A stretch of 64,000 nucleotides of DNA from Caenorhabditis elegans (taxonomy: Eukaryota; Nematoda; Chromadorea; Rhabditida; Rhabditidae): assembly GCF_000002985.6 (NCBI RefSeq), contig NC_003281.10, forward strand, positions 5,952,001-6,016,000. The letters run 5' to 3'. The notes below the pieces were generated by a model that saw nothing but the letters and a program-made list of their open reading frames with translations, was not told the DNA's origin and did no database searches. The position numbers and the translations under genes are program-made. This document shows positions 24,601 through 37,000 of the stretch, in pieces; position 1 is the stretch's first letter, and every line of letters starts with the position of its first letter.

Positions 24601-24855
24601 GGAATATCCCGATTGCACTCGAGCCGGTGCAAATAGACACACGTGGAATGAAAAGAGTGACCAGATTAGAAGACTCTAGCACTTTTCAGGCAGGAGCCGG
24701 AGTTTTTGGGTTTTTCGAGAAAATACGAAATTTTTGTATCATTTTATAAAGTGCGATTAGAAATTATCTGAAAATGTTATAAGAAAGAAAATCATTTCAT
24801 TATATGAAAAATGACTGAAAACAACAAAATAAAGGCTGCAAATGTAAATACATTA
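21663..24855. promoter_or_regulatory. mlp-1 upstream region and frm-2 3' flank
   Basis: About 3.2 kb upstream of mlp-1 and downstream of frm-2. It has two GGGCGGGA boxes at 21775-21782 and 21810-21817, a 14-base palindrome GAGAGAGCTCTCTC at 22550-22563, and an 18-base palindrome AATATCTGCGCAGATATT at 24048-24065. A purine-rich stretch runs from about 23450 to 23660. I see no convincing exon. Muscle-specific control elements would be expected here by position, but I cannot identify any. Confidence 0.45.
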
Positions 24856-27800
24856 TCAAAAGTCTGTGACAATTCTCCGTTGATGTTGCATTGGGGGAAC
24901 AATACGAGATGGCGGAGCACATCCATTTTGTGAATATTTTCGTGGCTCCTGGAAAGTTTATGGAGTATTTGAAAACATACTGTCCATCAATAAATTTAAC
25001 TTACTTCAAATTGAGTCTGCATTCGAACAGCTGGTTGTGGAGGTTGTGAGCTCTTCCGCTGCTCCGATGCACTGCTCATTCTGGGAATTTTCGAATTTGA
25101 CTGATGAGCTGGAAGTGGTGGCGGATGTGAGAATGATGTGGATGTTGAGACAACTGGACGTGGAATATATGAAGATGGGGCAGCAGAAGATGATGGAGTA
25201 TCGAGATTTCCAATTGTTCCAACTGTTATTTTAGTTACATGTGACAGATTATGAGAGGATGATGATGATGATGATGAAGGTGTTAAAGGATCCGAAATAA
25301 ATGGATTACTGTTGTTTACTGGTTTTTTGAGGTCTGGAGATGTTGGTAATGGAACGTTTTGAATTATTGAATGTGGAGAAGTTGGATCTGATTTTGCATG
25401 GGTTCGCTGTTGATCATTGGCTCTTTGTTGCTCAATTATCTGGAAAAAAGTTTGTTTGCATTTTTGAGTTTAAGCTAATTCAGAAATTAAAAAATTTTTA
25501 AGTTTTTTAAAAAATTGTATCCGACTTTCCAAAAATGATAGGTTAAACCTTTTGAACTGACTAGTGAGCAAAATTTAAAATTGAACGTTAGATCGATGCC
25601 AAATGTTTCATGAATCGAAAAATAAACTCTAAATAATTACTCCAATTTTTGTTGAATTTTTAGCGTGAAATGTACCTGTTGCCTCATTTCAGCTCTCTTT
25701 GCATCCCTAATTTGTGCATTTGTCACATGACTTTGCCGTGGACCATATCTCTGACTAGGTCTTCTTTCAAATGAGCATGATTGTCTTCGTGATAATCTTG
25801 CTCCTTCCTTATGAATTGTTTCATATTCTGTCCTGCCTCTATACTTAAATGTGCTTCCTAACCGGAAGAACTGAATTTTGCGATTCGCTTGGATTGGGCG
25901 AGATTTGAGGCGGAAAAATGCGTGTTGCTCGATGGCACATTTCCAGAAATGTTTTGCCGCTTTTTCAGACGTCAAGTGAAAAACGAACGTGTGCAGCTGG
26001 ATTTGGCCATTGTTCTGAAAAAGTTACTATTTTTAAAGTTATTTTGCACATTTTTTTCAATTAATAAATTGTACAAAACTGCTACTCTAATCTTCATTAA
26101 ACTTTTCATTAAAAAAACTCACCGATTGATCAGCATCCTCCTCGACAACCAGTGTAATTTTCTTATTTTTGAAATCCAATTTTTGTAGTTTTTCCCATAA
26201 AAAGAGTCCAATTTTCTGTGGACCATCAAATACCAGCATTCCTTGTGGAGTTAAACCCAATCGATATGTATTTCCATCTTTTCCTTCTACAATATGCATA
26301 TCTACTCCGTACATTTCAATCCATCGTGCCTTATTCAAGTAGTTCAACTCCGCTTGAGCCGGAGTTTGTCCACTGAAAAATGTTATTTTAGTTTTTAGAT
26401 TGAGAAGCATGAAATTGAAAATAAAACCAATTAGGTAATTTTTTTCTGTCCGAAATGTTTTTATTTGAAACTTAGGCAAATACTGCAATTTTCAAATAAG
26501 TGTATTTTTTGTTCTTTAAGATTGAAATTATCAAACATTTGTTATCAAATTTAAAATTGTATCTATGTAGTTTTGATTCTCAAATAGTCAATTTCCTGAT
26601 TGAAATATTTACGTCTAACCAAGTTTCTCTCAACTTTCAGGTGTCCTCTAATTTGATCCAGCAGAAAATCCCGGGTTTCACACTGATTAGAATATTGATT
26701 TCTGGCAAATACCAGAACAATATAATGCATTTCAAAAATTGACATTTTCGGGAAAGTAATATCAAACTCTAAAAGGTTTTCCAGTTTTTAAATTTTTAGA
26801 CTATATTTTACATGTGCTGTAAAGTTTTCTAACAATCTTTTTTTTAATTTTATAACAAAAAAACTTACCGGCACGCTTTGTACCTCTCCAATATCTCGAC
26901 TTCCATTTTTTCATCTTGCTCCGGATGAAATCGAAATTCTGAGATAAAGAGGGCTGTATGAAGTTCTGGGTTGTAATCGCCTAGTTCTGCTGAAATTTTT
27001 TATGTTTAAAATGCTTAATTTTTTTAGAATTGAAAAAAAACTCACATTGAAGTGCAAAAGCAGCTAGTTCAATTGCTAACTGATGTGGACATTGCAGACG
27101 TCCTGAGGAGATATCTTGTTTTATTTGCAAAAAGAATTGATACCTGCAGAAATTTATTTTAAAAAAATACATTACTGATTAAGTATACCTTGTAAGCTCT
27201 TCTTTCAAATTGCTAGAAGGTTCCGAAGTAAAGAATTTAACACGAAACCGAAGAGTAAATGGAGGTCCAATTGCCACTTGTTTTGCAACTTTTTTTGTAG
27301 GGTCTAGCCAGTGCTGGAAATATAAAAAGGTTTGAAAAAATAAAATAAAGAAATAATTAAATGAATACCTGAACATTGAATGGATCTGTGTACTGCAGGC
27401 CAAAATAGTCCCTCTCTTCTAGGTCAAGCGAGTAGAATACTTCTTCGTAAAGTTCACTTCCTACAGCGTTTCTCTGAAAATTTATATTTTGAGATACTAG
27501 AATGGATGTTCGAGAATTATAAAAACTTTTTAAAAAATAATTAATCTGCATATGCAACACATTTTGCCACTTTTTTTATTCGCAATAGGTTTATCTATGA
27601 TTTTTGACTCCATTTTTCTTTGAATTTCAGGCACTAATTTGCCAAAATAGTTCTACAAGAACCGACATTTAATAACAGTTATTTTCAAAAATAAAAAGAC
27701 CACTCACCGGCACGACAATATTTAAATGTGCTCCATCAAGCAGAAGCACCTTGCACTGAACAAACTTTTTCGTATCAAAGCTTGCATCCTGTGTTTGTGA

Positions 27801-29316
27801 CTTCTGTTGCTGTTGACGATTCCGTGAGAATCTGGCTGATAGACTTCGCAACATCCAGGACATCTGAAAATAACCAAAGAGTTTCTAAGAGTTTAAACCA
27901 ACTTCTGGATTTGTTTGGCACACAGCTCTGGACTTTTTTAAAAATTGAAACTGTTGATTAGTATTTTTAGAGGTTAACATTTTAATTTAAAAATATTTCA
28001 TAAACAAAAAATATTTTCAATTTTAAAAAAATCTTTTAGTTTTTGTTTTACTTTCAAAATTGAGAGATTAATTTTGCACATTAAAAAAATTCAAAAAAAA
28101 CCAAAACTTTACACAACCCAAATTTTTAGAGTTACACTTGTTAGGAGCTATATTTTTTGAGCAGTACTCCAAAACGTCAATGAAGCTAATGATTATATCA
28201 AAAACGAATCAGAAATGAACTTTATTAGTGTTTCGAAATTCATATTTTTGAAAAAAAAATAGTAAGAGGGCTCTTACCAAATCAGCTCTTGCAATAACTT
28301 CATAGTAAAAAGTAAAACACAAAACAATTCTGAAATTCAACTTTTTATAATAGAAATACAATAAAAGTCAATCAATAGAATTCGACGATTTATGGCGAGC
28401 CGGCTGGTTGCCCGGTGCACCGATGTCTGCGTCTCACTATAAACCACTCTATCTCTCTGCTCTTCCCTCTTTTGGCCGGTTACGGTTTTGAACAGAGATG
28501 AAGAGCAAACGTAAATAAAGATGAAGAGATCGAGAAAGATGTAGAGACGCAGACAAAGAGATGCGTAAATTAACTTGAGGTTTGATCAATGTTTATCTAT
28601 ATTTTGTCGTTGTTGGGAATGGTATATGGGAATATCTAAAAGTGAGTGTCCGACCGAATCAAATGAATTGGAAAAAAGTAACATGTGTGTGCGCGCAAAG
28701 CATCTGTTGCACATCAGGGTCAGCAAAAGAGTTCATTTGGAGCAATAGGTACCAGATGTGGAGCTTTTGGAAAGAGCACCGAAAGAGAATACAGAGAGCA
28801 AAATGAAGCTTAGGGACACAGCTAAATTTGAAATGGCACAGGTTTATAAAAACACATTTGCACCAAAATAAGATTTATTGCGTCGGTACATTGGCTGTCT
28901 TACAGAATTTTTGAAGTTCTCTTTTCAAATTGCATTTTCTATGCAGTTGTAATCTTGCAATTAAATGTTGCACGACTGACCTTACTACAATTGTGTCAAT
29001 TTTCCATTTTGTGTGCTCACCCAATGAGCATACAAAATGTTACTTGAATCATATTTTATGCTTGCATGTTACATCTTCATGATTTTAATGTGCTCAAGTC
29101 TATATTTTGCAGCATCAAACACTGATGTTCACGCCAAAAAGCTTTTAATAGGTGGTAGGCAGGCATGTAGGCTTAAAGATGACAGTTTTCCAACTCAAAT
29201 AAACATAGATGTATTCAGTTGGTGAATCGGTAGACGGTAAGTTGCATTAGATTCAACCGAAAACTCACATCTTTTGGCTCTCTTTGAGAGTTCTCATCTT
29301 CCTCGTCACTTGACAT
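24856..29316 (-). CDS. frm-2: FERM-domain protein, EPB41L4/EPB41L5 type
   Basis: Band 4.1-superfamily protein that would link membrane proteins to the cortical cytoskeleton. Exons in transcript order: 29316-29269, 27863-27708, 27473-27369, 27313-27189, 27143-27046, 26989-26869, 26372-26123, 26014-25676, 25439-25005, 24948-24856. Phases close, giving 589 residues. The FERM domain covers about residues 35-345: F1 [16 protein letters not shown]2 [21 protein letters not shown]3 [20 protein letters not shown] and [16 protein letters not shown]. The FERM-adjacent segment follows ([20 protein letters not shown]). The C-terminal tail is Ser/Pro-rich and includes a poly-Ser tract encoded by (ATC/TCA)n at 25256-25280. 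The first exon encodes [17 protein letters not shown] second start, ATG at 27861-27863 right after TTTTCAG, would give a shorter form. The symbol (T04C9.6) is from memory. Confidence 0.92.
27864..29268 (-). promoter_or_regulatory. frm-2 first intron, possible internal promoter
   Basis: The 1.4-kb intron separates the extended first exon from the exon whose first codon is ATG. It contains GTCTGCGTCTC at 28425-28435 and its exact inverse GAGACGCAGAC at 28544-28554, with a GC-rich stretch between 28390 and 28425. TCTGCGTCTC-like sequence is a motif I recall as enriched in C. elegans promoters. I infer a start region for the shorter frm-2 transcript. A TAGGCAGGCATGTAGGCTTA repeat fragment lies near 29156. 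Confidence 0.4.
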
Positions 29317-32300
29317 AATAAAGAATTTCTGTTAAAAACTTAGAATTTCAAAATAAAGTCGAATGGCCGTTTGACTCTTCGAGGGTGAAAAACGAAGAAT
29401 GGACACAACTGATAATCAGCTGCAACACTCGGAGTGTTGTGTGTCCCTTCTCTTATTCTTATCACTCTTTTTCTTTTCGTTCGATTCTTCTTCTGCTTTT
29501 AATGTACCCTTTCTCCACCTACTTTCCTATTTTCAGATTCAGAATTTTATGTTACGACGTGTTTTGTGTGTATTTGTATTACATACGGGGTGTCGATTTT
29601 TTGAGGAAAAGTGTCCTAAAAGCTGTTGATATTTTGAGTGAACCGAGTGTGTTGATAAGATGATAAGCGAGGAAAAGGGGTGATATAATCGCAAGTGATG
29701 ACTGATGACTATTGATAGAAATAAGGAAGAAATGACTCGCTTGGAGGTCATCTCGAGAATCTTCTAGGGATTGAAAAAAAGCTTTGGTAAATTGTCAAAT
29801 TGAAAAAAAAAATTGTTGACAAGTTTTTGAGCATTGCTGCATGTTCTAACCCCAAAATGTTCAAATACAAATAAAACATATTTAAGATATATTAATAGTT
29901 GGACAAAAGTACATAATTGTCACTTTTTTTGTTAATTAATAATTTAAAAGAAAATTTCGAAAAACCTTACTTTTATTGGGAATTGTAATTTCAAATTTTT
30001 CGAAAATATGAGGTTATACACCCGAAACAAAACTTACTTTTACAGTCCAATCTCTGATCTTTTTCAGATGTTTCTAAAAAATAGGTGCTCAGCGAGCCGC
30101 TGCTCACCGGATATCGTTCGTTTTTTCTGCAAGATTGACAATTGGTTAGTTGGAAAAAGAAGAATCAGTTGAATAAATAGAACGATGCAAAACGGCTGAA
30201 ATAATAACAAAAAATACATATTGTGAAATATTTGGAGGGGTATGTGTTTCATGAACTGAAAAAGGAAAATAATAAAAAATGAGAAGATTGATACTAATAT
30301 CCCAATTTATTTTAGATAGAAGAACATTAGAAAAAAGGTCGAACGAATCTTCCAGAATTTGGAAATTTACAAATACGAACTGGAATTTGAAAAAAATCAT
30401 TTGAATAGAGTATTAATTTTAAAATTTTTATGTACATAGATACAATTACTGAAAAAGTGAAAATGTTTGATTCAACAATTATTCAAATTGGTACATCATA
30501 CTTAAACTAAAGTACAACAATACTAATAAACAATTCGTTATTATAAAAACAAGTTTCAAATCATTCCTTTAGATTAGGAAGTTTAAAAAAGTGGCTGAAA
30601 ATTTTGAAAACAAGCTTTAACCCCATTTTTTTTCTAGGTAAAAACAAGAAAAGTGAAAAAAATCTAATATCACAATTGCTTTTTTAATGAAAAATCTAGT
30701 TTTTCCTAGTCCTGCATTAACTAGTAGAGAAACTTTGATGTTTGGAAATTCGAAATTTGTTATCCAAATTTCGATTTTCGTGCTAAATATTTAAAACCAA
30801 AATCCAACTTTTTCTCGGAGAATAAATAAAAAATGAATAGATATATCATAAAAGAATAACTTAAGACGAACTTGGCCGAGTTAATCGAATCAAGAGGAAC
30901 GTCCACACCTCCGAGATATCATGTGATTCTAGGAGAGTTTAGAGATGGATCAGTCAAAAAATGGCCTTGTAAAGCGGAAAAGACAGATGGAAAAGGTTGT
31001 AGAGACAGGCGGCTGTGTGGAGAAGTTGGAGGTAGGATATGCGAGAATAGTATATGAAGTGGAGAGATTTAGACAGAAATGGGACCCTCGAAAATGAAAA
31101 GAATAAGTGGGATGGGACTGTGCGCGAGAATTACAAATGTTATTCGAGTGGGTTGAGGAAGTGATGACTGTGAAAACAAATGGTAAATAAGTTTTGGAGT
31201 GAGAGGAGATAGAATTGAAACGCGTAGAGACGCAGGAATAAAAAGTGAATAGAAACTCTGTGTCAAGAAAAGAAATAGTTAACCACATGTGAGTGTTGAA
31301 AGTATTTGTTGAATAGAAGTGGATGTTTAGGTGAACAAGGATTTTATGAAAAAAGAGAAAGAATGTTTGAAGAGAAAATGAAAGTTTAAAATTGGACAAA
31401 AAAGTATACAGAAGGGTTACTGTATATCTAGTGAACTTTTTTTTCGAACTTTGGAATCGTATGAATTACTGTTCACTCCTGTTATAACTGGTTGGTAGCC
31501 ACAAGATAAATCGTCGATCTGAGCTTTTTACCATATATCATCTAGAAACTTCCCTAATATTTACAAAATATAGATTTTATAATTCTATGCAGCCGATTGT
31601 TAATGAAATTCTCCATTTCAGACCACCCGTTTTTCTGTCTCGTAGGAAAAGTTGGTCCGTGCAGTTACAATCGAATAGCCGTTTTTAAACCAAAAAAAGT
31701 TATTTTAGCATATTATCTAAAAATTCTTTACAGTTAAAAAAAACCAATTCATAGACCAAAAACTATATACAAATGTACGTACAATATAAAAAATAAATCT
31801 CATTTTGTGGTTCTCTTCTACCAATTTATGCGGGTAAATGAGTAGGTTTGTGGTTGAGTGGGGAATGAATCCGAAATGAATGGCTTCTGTGTCTGTGGTC
31901 ACACACACACACACAGAGACAGGTATTATAATTAGAGAATACAGGGGCAGGTGGTACGAAGAAAACAGATGGGAATACCCGGTCACAACATCTCACCAAA
32001 GGACACACCGTTTTTTGAATTAAATGAAACAAGGGGAAGGGGAGATCAAAGGATTTTAGGTAGGTAACATATGGACACTTGGACAATATTAATAAGATTA
32101 GATGCAGTTTTTAAAATACCGCAATACCTGATCTGATTTCTTCAAAATATTAAGTTTTTTTCCAAGAAAACTCTACCTTCACATCAGCCATTACACTGAC
32201 CGCAGATGTTTTAAATAAAACCACACTTTTACAACTTTCTAGTAGTATCTGATTACAAAGCATCACACATAAAAACCGATAGAGAAATTTGAGATATGGA

Positions 32301-33734
32301 AGTTACAATATTCTTGCATTGCAGTAGGTGAGCCTTTTTTGTAGACTTAGTATATAGAAATGAGCTCAGCCAGTAAAATTAAGATTTTGGTTTTTGGTTT
32401 TTATCGTGGTTCATCGAATATTTTAGCACTCCTCTGTAAACTGTCAAGCGTCAAATAAAAATAATAAATTCAAATTAATACCGGCAATGAGAAACTTCAT
32501 TCAAAAATCCGAAAATTCCAACCCTTAAAAGGACACTTTTTCTTGCCATTTTTCAAATTGAGAGAAATTTGAGAGAAAGAAAAGAGGGAATGTGATTTGA
32601 TAGGAATATTTTTGGGTGTGGCAAAGTGGAAACCATGGATAAAATCAGCATAATTTATGGATGAACAAGTGGAAGAAGACGGAGATAATAAAAATTATGA
32701 GAAAAATGTATGAAACAGGAGATGTTTTATGTTATTTGTCGGTATAATTCAAAGATATCCGTGCATTATTTTGATGAATCTGTCTATACTGGGTGTCTAC
32801 AAGTGAAAAGATAATCTGACGATGATCTGAACAAAAGAAACTGACTGTTCGAAAATATTACACTCATTAGTGTAATTGATGTAGCAATATACGGTGATTA
32901 ATCACCACGTCACACAAAAGGAGAAGCTTGATTTGATATTGGCCCAGTGCTATTAATTTTCAAGAACATATGTTTTGAAAGTTTGAAATTGGTCTCTCAT
33001 ATAGAATTTCTGAATTGAATCGGTATTTTGTAATTTAGATCATTTTGGACTAGGTGTAAAGTTCGGAAAGTTTCATGACATATTATTGACAAAGTTCAGA
33101 AGTAAGAAGTTACTATCAGCTGCTAAATTGTTTCCTCAACAATAAACTAAATCTAAACGCATCAAAAATAAAGCTTTTGCAGCAAAATCTAAATTACCAA
33201 GATTTTGAGAAATACGGTAGGGCGATTTACTGTACTACTTGAAGGTTCGTATATTTGTTTTCTTGTTAAAAATTAACATAAATTTAGGAAAAACTAGAAA
33301 AAAAAATTTAGGAAAAAAAAAATATAGGAAAAAAGAGTACACATATTGAAGATCAGAAGGGAAACTTTGTGACAAAAAATTTCATTAATGCAAGAAATTG
33401 TAACAAATATGTGACCCAGTTTTCATGCAAATCTCACGGAAAAAGTTCCAATTGGAAAGTGTTTCAGTTTAACGACCAAACGACCATTAGATACCATTCA
33501 TATAAAACTTCCAATTAACAGAATGGAACAGACTGCTGCCACGTCACAACTCGCCACCACGTCAAAGAGCTTAGACTGAAGAAAAAGCAACAAAGTACAA
33601 AGGAACGGTGTATGGCGAGAAGAATTGAATGGTAAAACAATGACGAGCAAACAGGGGGCTCAACAAGTGAGAAATTGGCACAAAAAAAGGACCGCAAAAC
33701 AATGGCTTTTTGGGTTGATGGAATGTGATGGAAT

Positions 33735-33788
<54 letters not shown>

Positions 33789-33957
33789 TGAGCAAATAGG
33801 AAAAGCTCCGAAATTGGAGAAGATTCTACTGCAGATGCAAGAAAACATTTTGGATTAGATTCTTCAGGTTATTCACAGGTAATTCAGTTTCCGTCTTCTT
33901 CCGTTTCGCAATTAAATTCATTCACGGCCTAGCAAGCAGCCATCAATAAAAATTGGA
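29317..33957. other. 4.6-kb divergent intergenic region
   Basis: Lies between the frm-2 start (minus) and a candidate plus-strand exon at 33958. It includes a purine-rich stretch at about 30890-31390, a short (CA)n tract at 31902-31916, GTAGAGACGCAGG near 31225 and a (GA)n microsatellite at 33739-33786. No splice-supported coding exon was found. The open frames on either strand here follow base composition only. Confidence 0.5.
33739..33786. repeat. (GA)n microsatellite
   Basis: An uninterrupted run of about 24 AG dinucleotides. The open frames that cross it on both strands encode only (RE)n or (SL)n and are not genes. GA tracts can bind GAGA-type factors, but nothing else here supports that use. 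Confidence 0.97.
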
Positions 33958-34050
33958 ATGTTTCGTGGAAAAAAGCGATTTGATGATGGTGCGGCTGGTG
34001 GCAAACGACGCGGAATGACGCGGCGCCAAGTGGACGACGGTTCCCCGCAG
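33958..34050 (+). other. Candidate 5' exon (upstream ORF or alternative first exon) of the GRAF-type gene
   Basis: The ATG at 33958 opens 31 codons, starting MFRGKKRFDDGAAGGKRRGM, that end exactly at CCCCGCAG|GTAAAT, a strong donor. The exon is GC-richer and less T-rich than its surroundings. It ends in phase 0. If joined to the acceptor before 41219 the frame hits TAG at 41252-41254, 19 bases before the main ATG at 41274, which would make a 42-codon upstream ORF. Joining to an exon I have not found, or a separate short gene, is also possible. Confidence 0.45.
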
Positions 34051-37000
34051 GTAAATATTTGATAGATCATGGAATTGGAAGAGGCCTGACAATTAATGAG
34101 CGATCAATGAATGATAGAGAGTAGGAGATATATATCAACGGAGCAATTGATCAAAAGGCTTGAAGTACTTGGACAATAACACTTATAACCAAGTTTATGC
34201 ATGAAGTCTGCACTTTTAAACTTCCAAACTTAAAGAAAAGATTATTTGAAAACCACGGAATATGAAAAATTTTAATGAGGATCTACCCACATTTCGACAT
34301 TCGAGTTTTTGAATCGTATTTAATTTTATTCTATGTAATTATTAACATTTCTTCGTAACCGTAGTTTTTAAAATGTTGACTACCCGTTCCACATCTGAGA
34401 GCACATTTTTAATAAATTTTGAATTTCAGTAACGTTCTTCGCCCTATAGAAGGCTAACTCAATTATCAACGTAACAAAACAAGCTTCATTGATGTTTGTT
34501 TGTCTTAATTTGATCCATTGCACAAACAACTTCATGAAGATTACAACTACCGTACTTACTCTAATAAACGTGCACCACTAGCCATGATCTACCAGTAGGA
34601 GAAATACACTACGATGACAAAATTAAAACACAAAAATCACAATTCGAAAGTTCGAAAGATTTTTCAGAAATTGGAAAACAATTGTGGTTCTGCTGTTCAA
34701 GTTTTCGTGTTTCACTATTGCCAGATACCAGTCACAAATTGACTAAAATTGCGCGTAAAATATAGTTCAATACCTCCGTGATTGCTGTGTGGTTCACAGA
34801 TTCAATGCATCTAAATTGACTAATTTCAATTAATTTGAAAATCTTCTACTTTAAGACAAAATGATGACAGTACAAACTGAGACTACGTATTATAAAAAAC
34901 TTTGATGGTCAGACCGGAAGCGAGATAGTTGGGGAATATACATGTACCTATAATCCCACCTTTCCACCAATTGATTTCCAGACTTTCACCTCCAACAAAA
35001 ACGCCTGCAACTATCTAGTTTCTCTCATTGTTTACACTTACTCTTCTTCCTCCTCCTCTTGTTTGGTTTTATAAGTCCGATATAATGATCGGGTCGTTGT
35101 TTCAGGTATTCAGATGATCATAGGAAAAGAGGACGGGTATTAGCATCTTTTTCTCTCTCGTTTTCCATTGAAAACTCACGGAATACTAGTTCATTTGGAA
35201 AGTGATCTAACCGTTTGGCGCTTCCATTGCCTCCACGACCCGAAAACTCGGAGAGAGTGTAGAGATAAGAGAGACGATAGACGGTTTGGCCTTATTATGT
35301 CATTTCGGAATGGTGTTCGCACACGAAGTATCTCTCCTTTTCCATATTATATTCCCACACTTTTTGTGTTCATTTTGTCGCTTTTTATGAGTCTCTAGGT
35401 TTTCGGGTTTTCCCCACTTTCAGTTTTTTAATAGTGTTTTATTTCTAATGAGTTATTATATTTTATTATGCGATCTCAGCCACAGTGTTCGAATACAAAT
35501 TTCAAATTTCCCGTATTTCTTTATACATTATTGAAAAACAGTTTATAAGATTATTCCATATCATCAACTGTACATTGAATGTAACGTTTTATCATAAAAC
35601 AGTTAGCATCTAGTTACAAGTTTTAGCAACCTTTTCAAGATTTCATTCATGAAATTTCGCATCGTCAGTGTTTCTCATTCGATATTTGGAGGTAATCAGA
35701 AAGTTATCTCTATTCTTTTTTGCCCTGGAAACTTTTCGAAATGAAAAATATTTGAAAGGTTCCGATTTGATCAAGATCGGAATGCTCAATGTTTGCTCTG
35801 ATACTTGTCTTTTTGTTATTTTTATATTGCAGTTTCATTTCTTACTCGATTTCACTTCAACCAATATTTATAACATTTTCTTATTAGCAGGAGGTTCCTA
35901 GGTTTAAGATTTATTTGAAAAATATTATGTACACAATCTTGCTCTACTGTTTGAGGTTTTTGAATGGAAGATTATACTAGAATTCCATAAAGTATCAGTT
36001 TCTATGTACACGTCATTAAAGTCTACTCCTTCAAATACTTCTACAGAATCAAGAATCTTCGCCAATTTCAGTGTTTCTAAAAATGCAAGTGTTGATCCAT
36101 CTGTTATCTCCTCTGCTCCTCCCTTCTCTCATTTCACCGCAACCGCAACAACGTCGTAGTTGCATCATTGATTCTGCTCGCCGAGCCCTTGAAGCCCTCC
36201 CCTTTTTTGTCTAACTGTCTGCGCATATGAACTCACAAATGTGTTTAGAGTCGTGTCTTTCTTGTACATCATCTCCAGGGCGCCACGCCCCGCGCGTTTT
36301 TGTCCGCTGAGTGATATTCTGTCCACAATTACTTAAAACTCCAAATATAGTCATAAATTAGCAGAGATGTATTATGAAAAAAAAATCTAAATTTTGAAAA
36401 TAACTATTTCTGAATGGGTTTACACTGAAATTAGTTTTAAATCGCTTGGTAAATAGGCAACTTTTCAAATTAAAAATTTGGTTTCAAATCTTATTTGAAT
36501 TATTAAATATTTGGAAATTTATTGAATAAATACTCAATTTTCAGGAATCAATACAAAATCGGCAAGCAAATCTGCAAATTTTTGTTGAAAATGCCATGAA
36601 AAATACAAAACTTGAGACAAAAAACAGAAAACTCACAGCGGGTCTCGCAGCGAAAAGCAAAACTTTTCAATTTTCCTCATGTCCCTTTTATTTTTACTAC
36701 TGTAGGGAGACAGTTTCTTGTATATTTACGAGCCATAGTCATTCTGTTTTTATTCTTTTTTGTGAATTAATTAATAGGTTTTTTCTTTCTCTTCGATGAT
36801 TTTACGTCCAAACTTCTTTTAATTTTATCAATTTTCTTGCGTTTTATGCACAAATTCCAACGATTTGCAGTTTCACAATGGGCGTAGCACTTTTTTGCGC
36901 TTTGCTTCCAAAAACATGAAAAAATGTTTTTTGTGGTTATAAACCGATAAAAGTTTTATCACTTTTGCGTCGCAAACTACATGATTCAACGACATCGTCA

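Noticed and set aside
28381-28440. Possible small structured RNA in the GC-rich patch of frm-2 intron 1
   Set aside because: I could not draw a tRNA or snoRNA fold with conserved boxes; promoter-like motifs explain the composition better.
30950-31399. 149-codon minus-strand open frame
   Set aside because: Ser/Phe/Thr-rich product from a purine-rich plus strand; no family signature and no splice sites in phase.
33571-33858. Open frames rich in Arg-Glu or Ser-Leu
   Set aside because: Direct translation of the (GA)n microsatellite.
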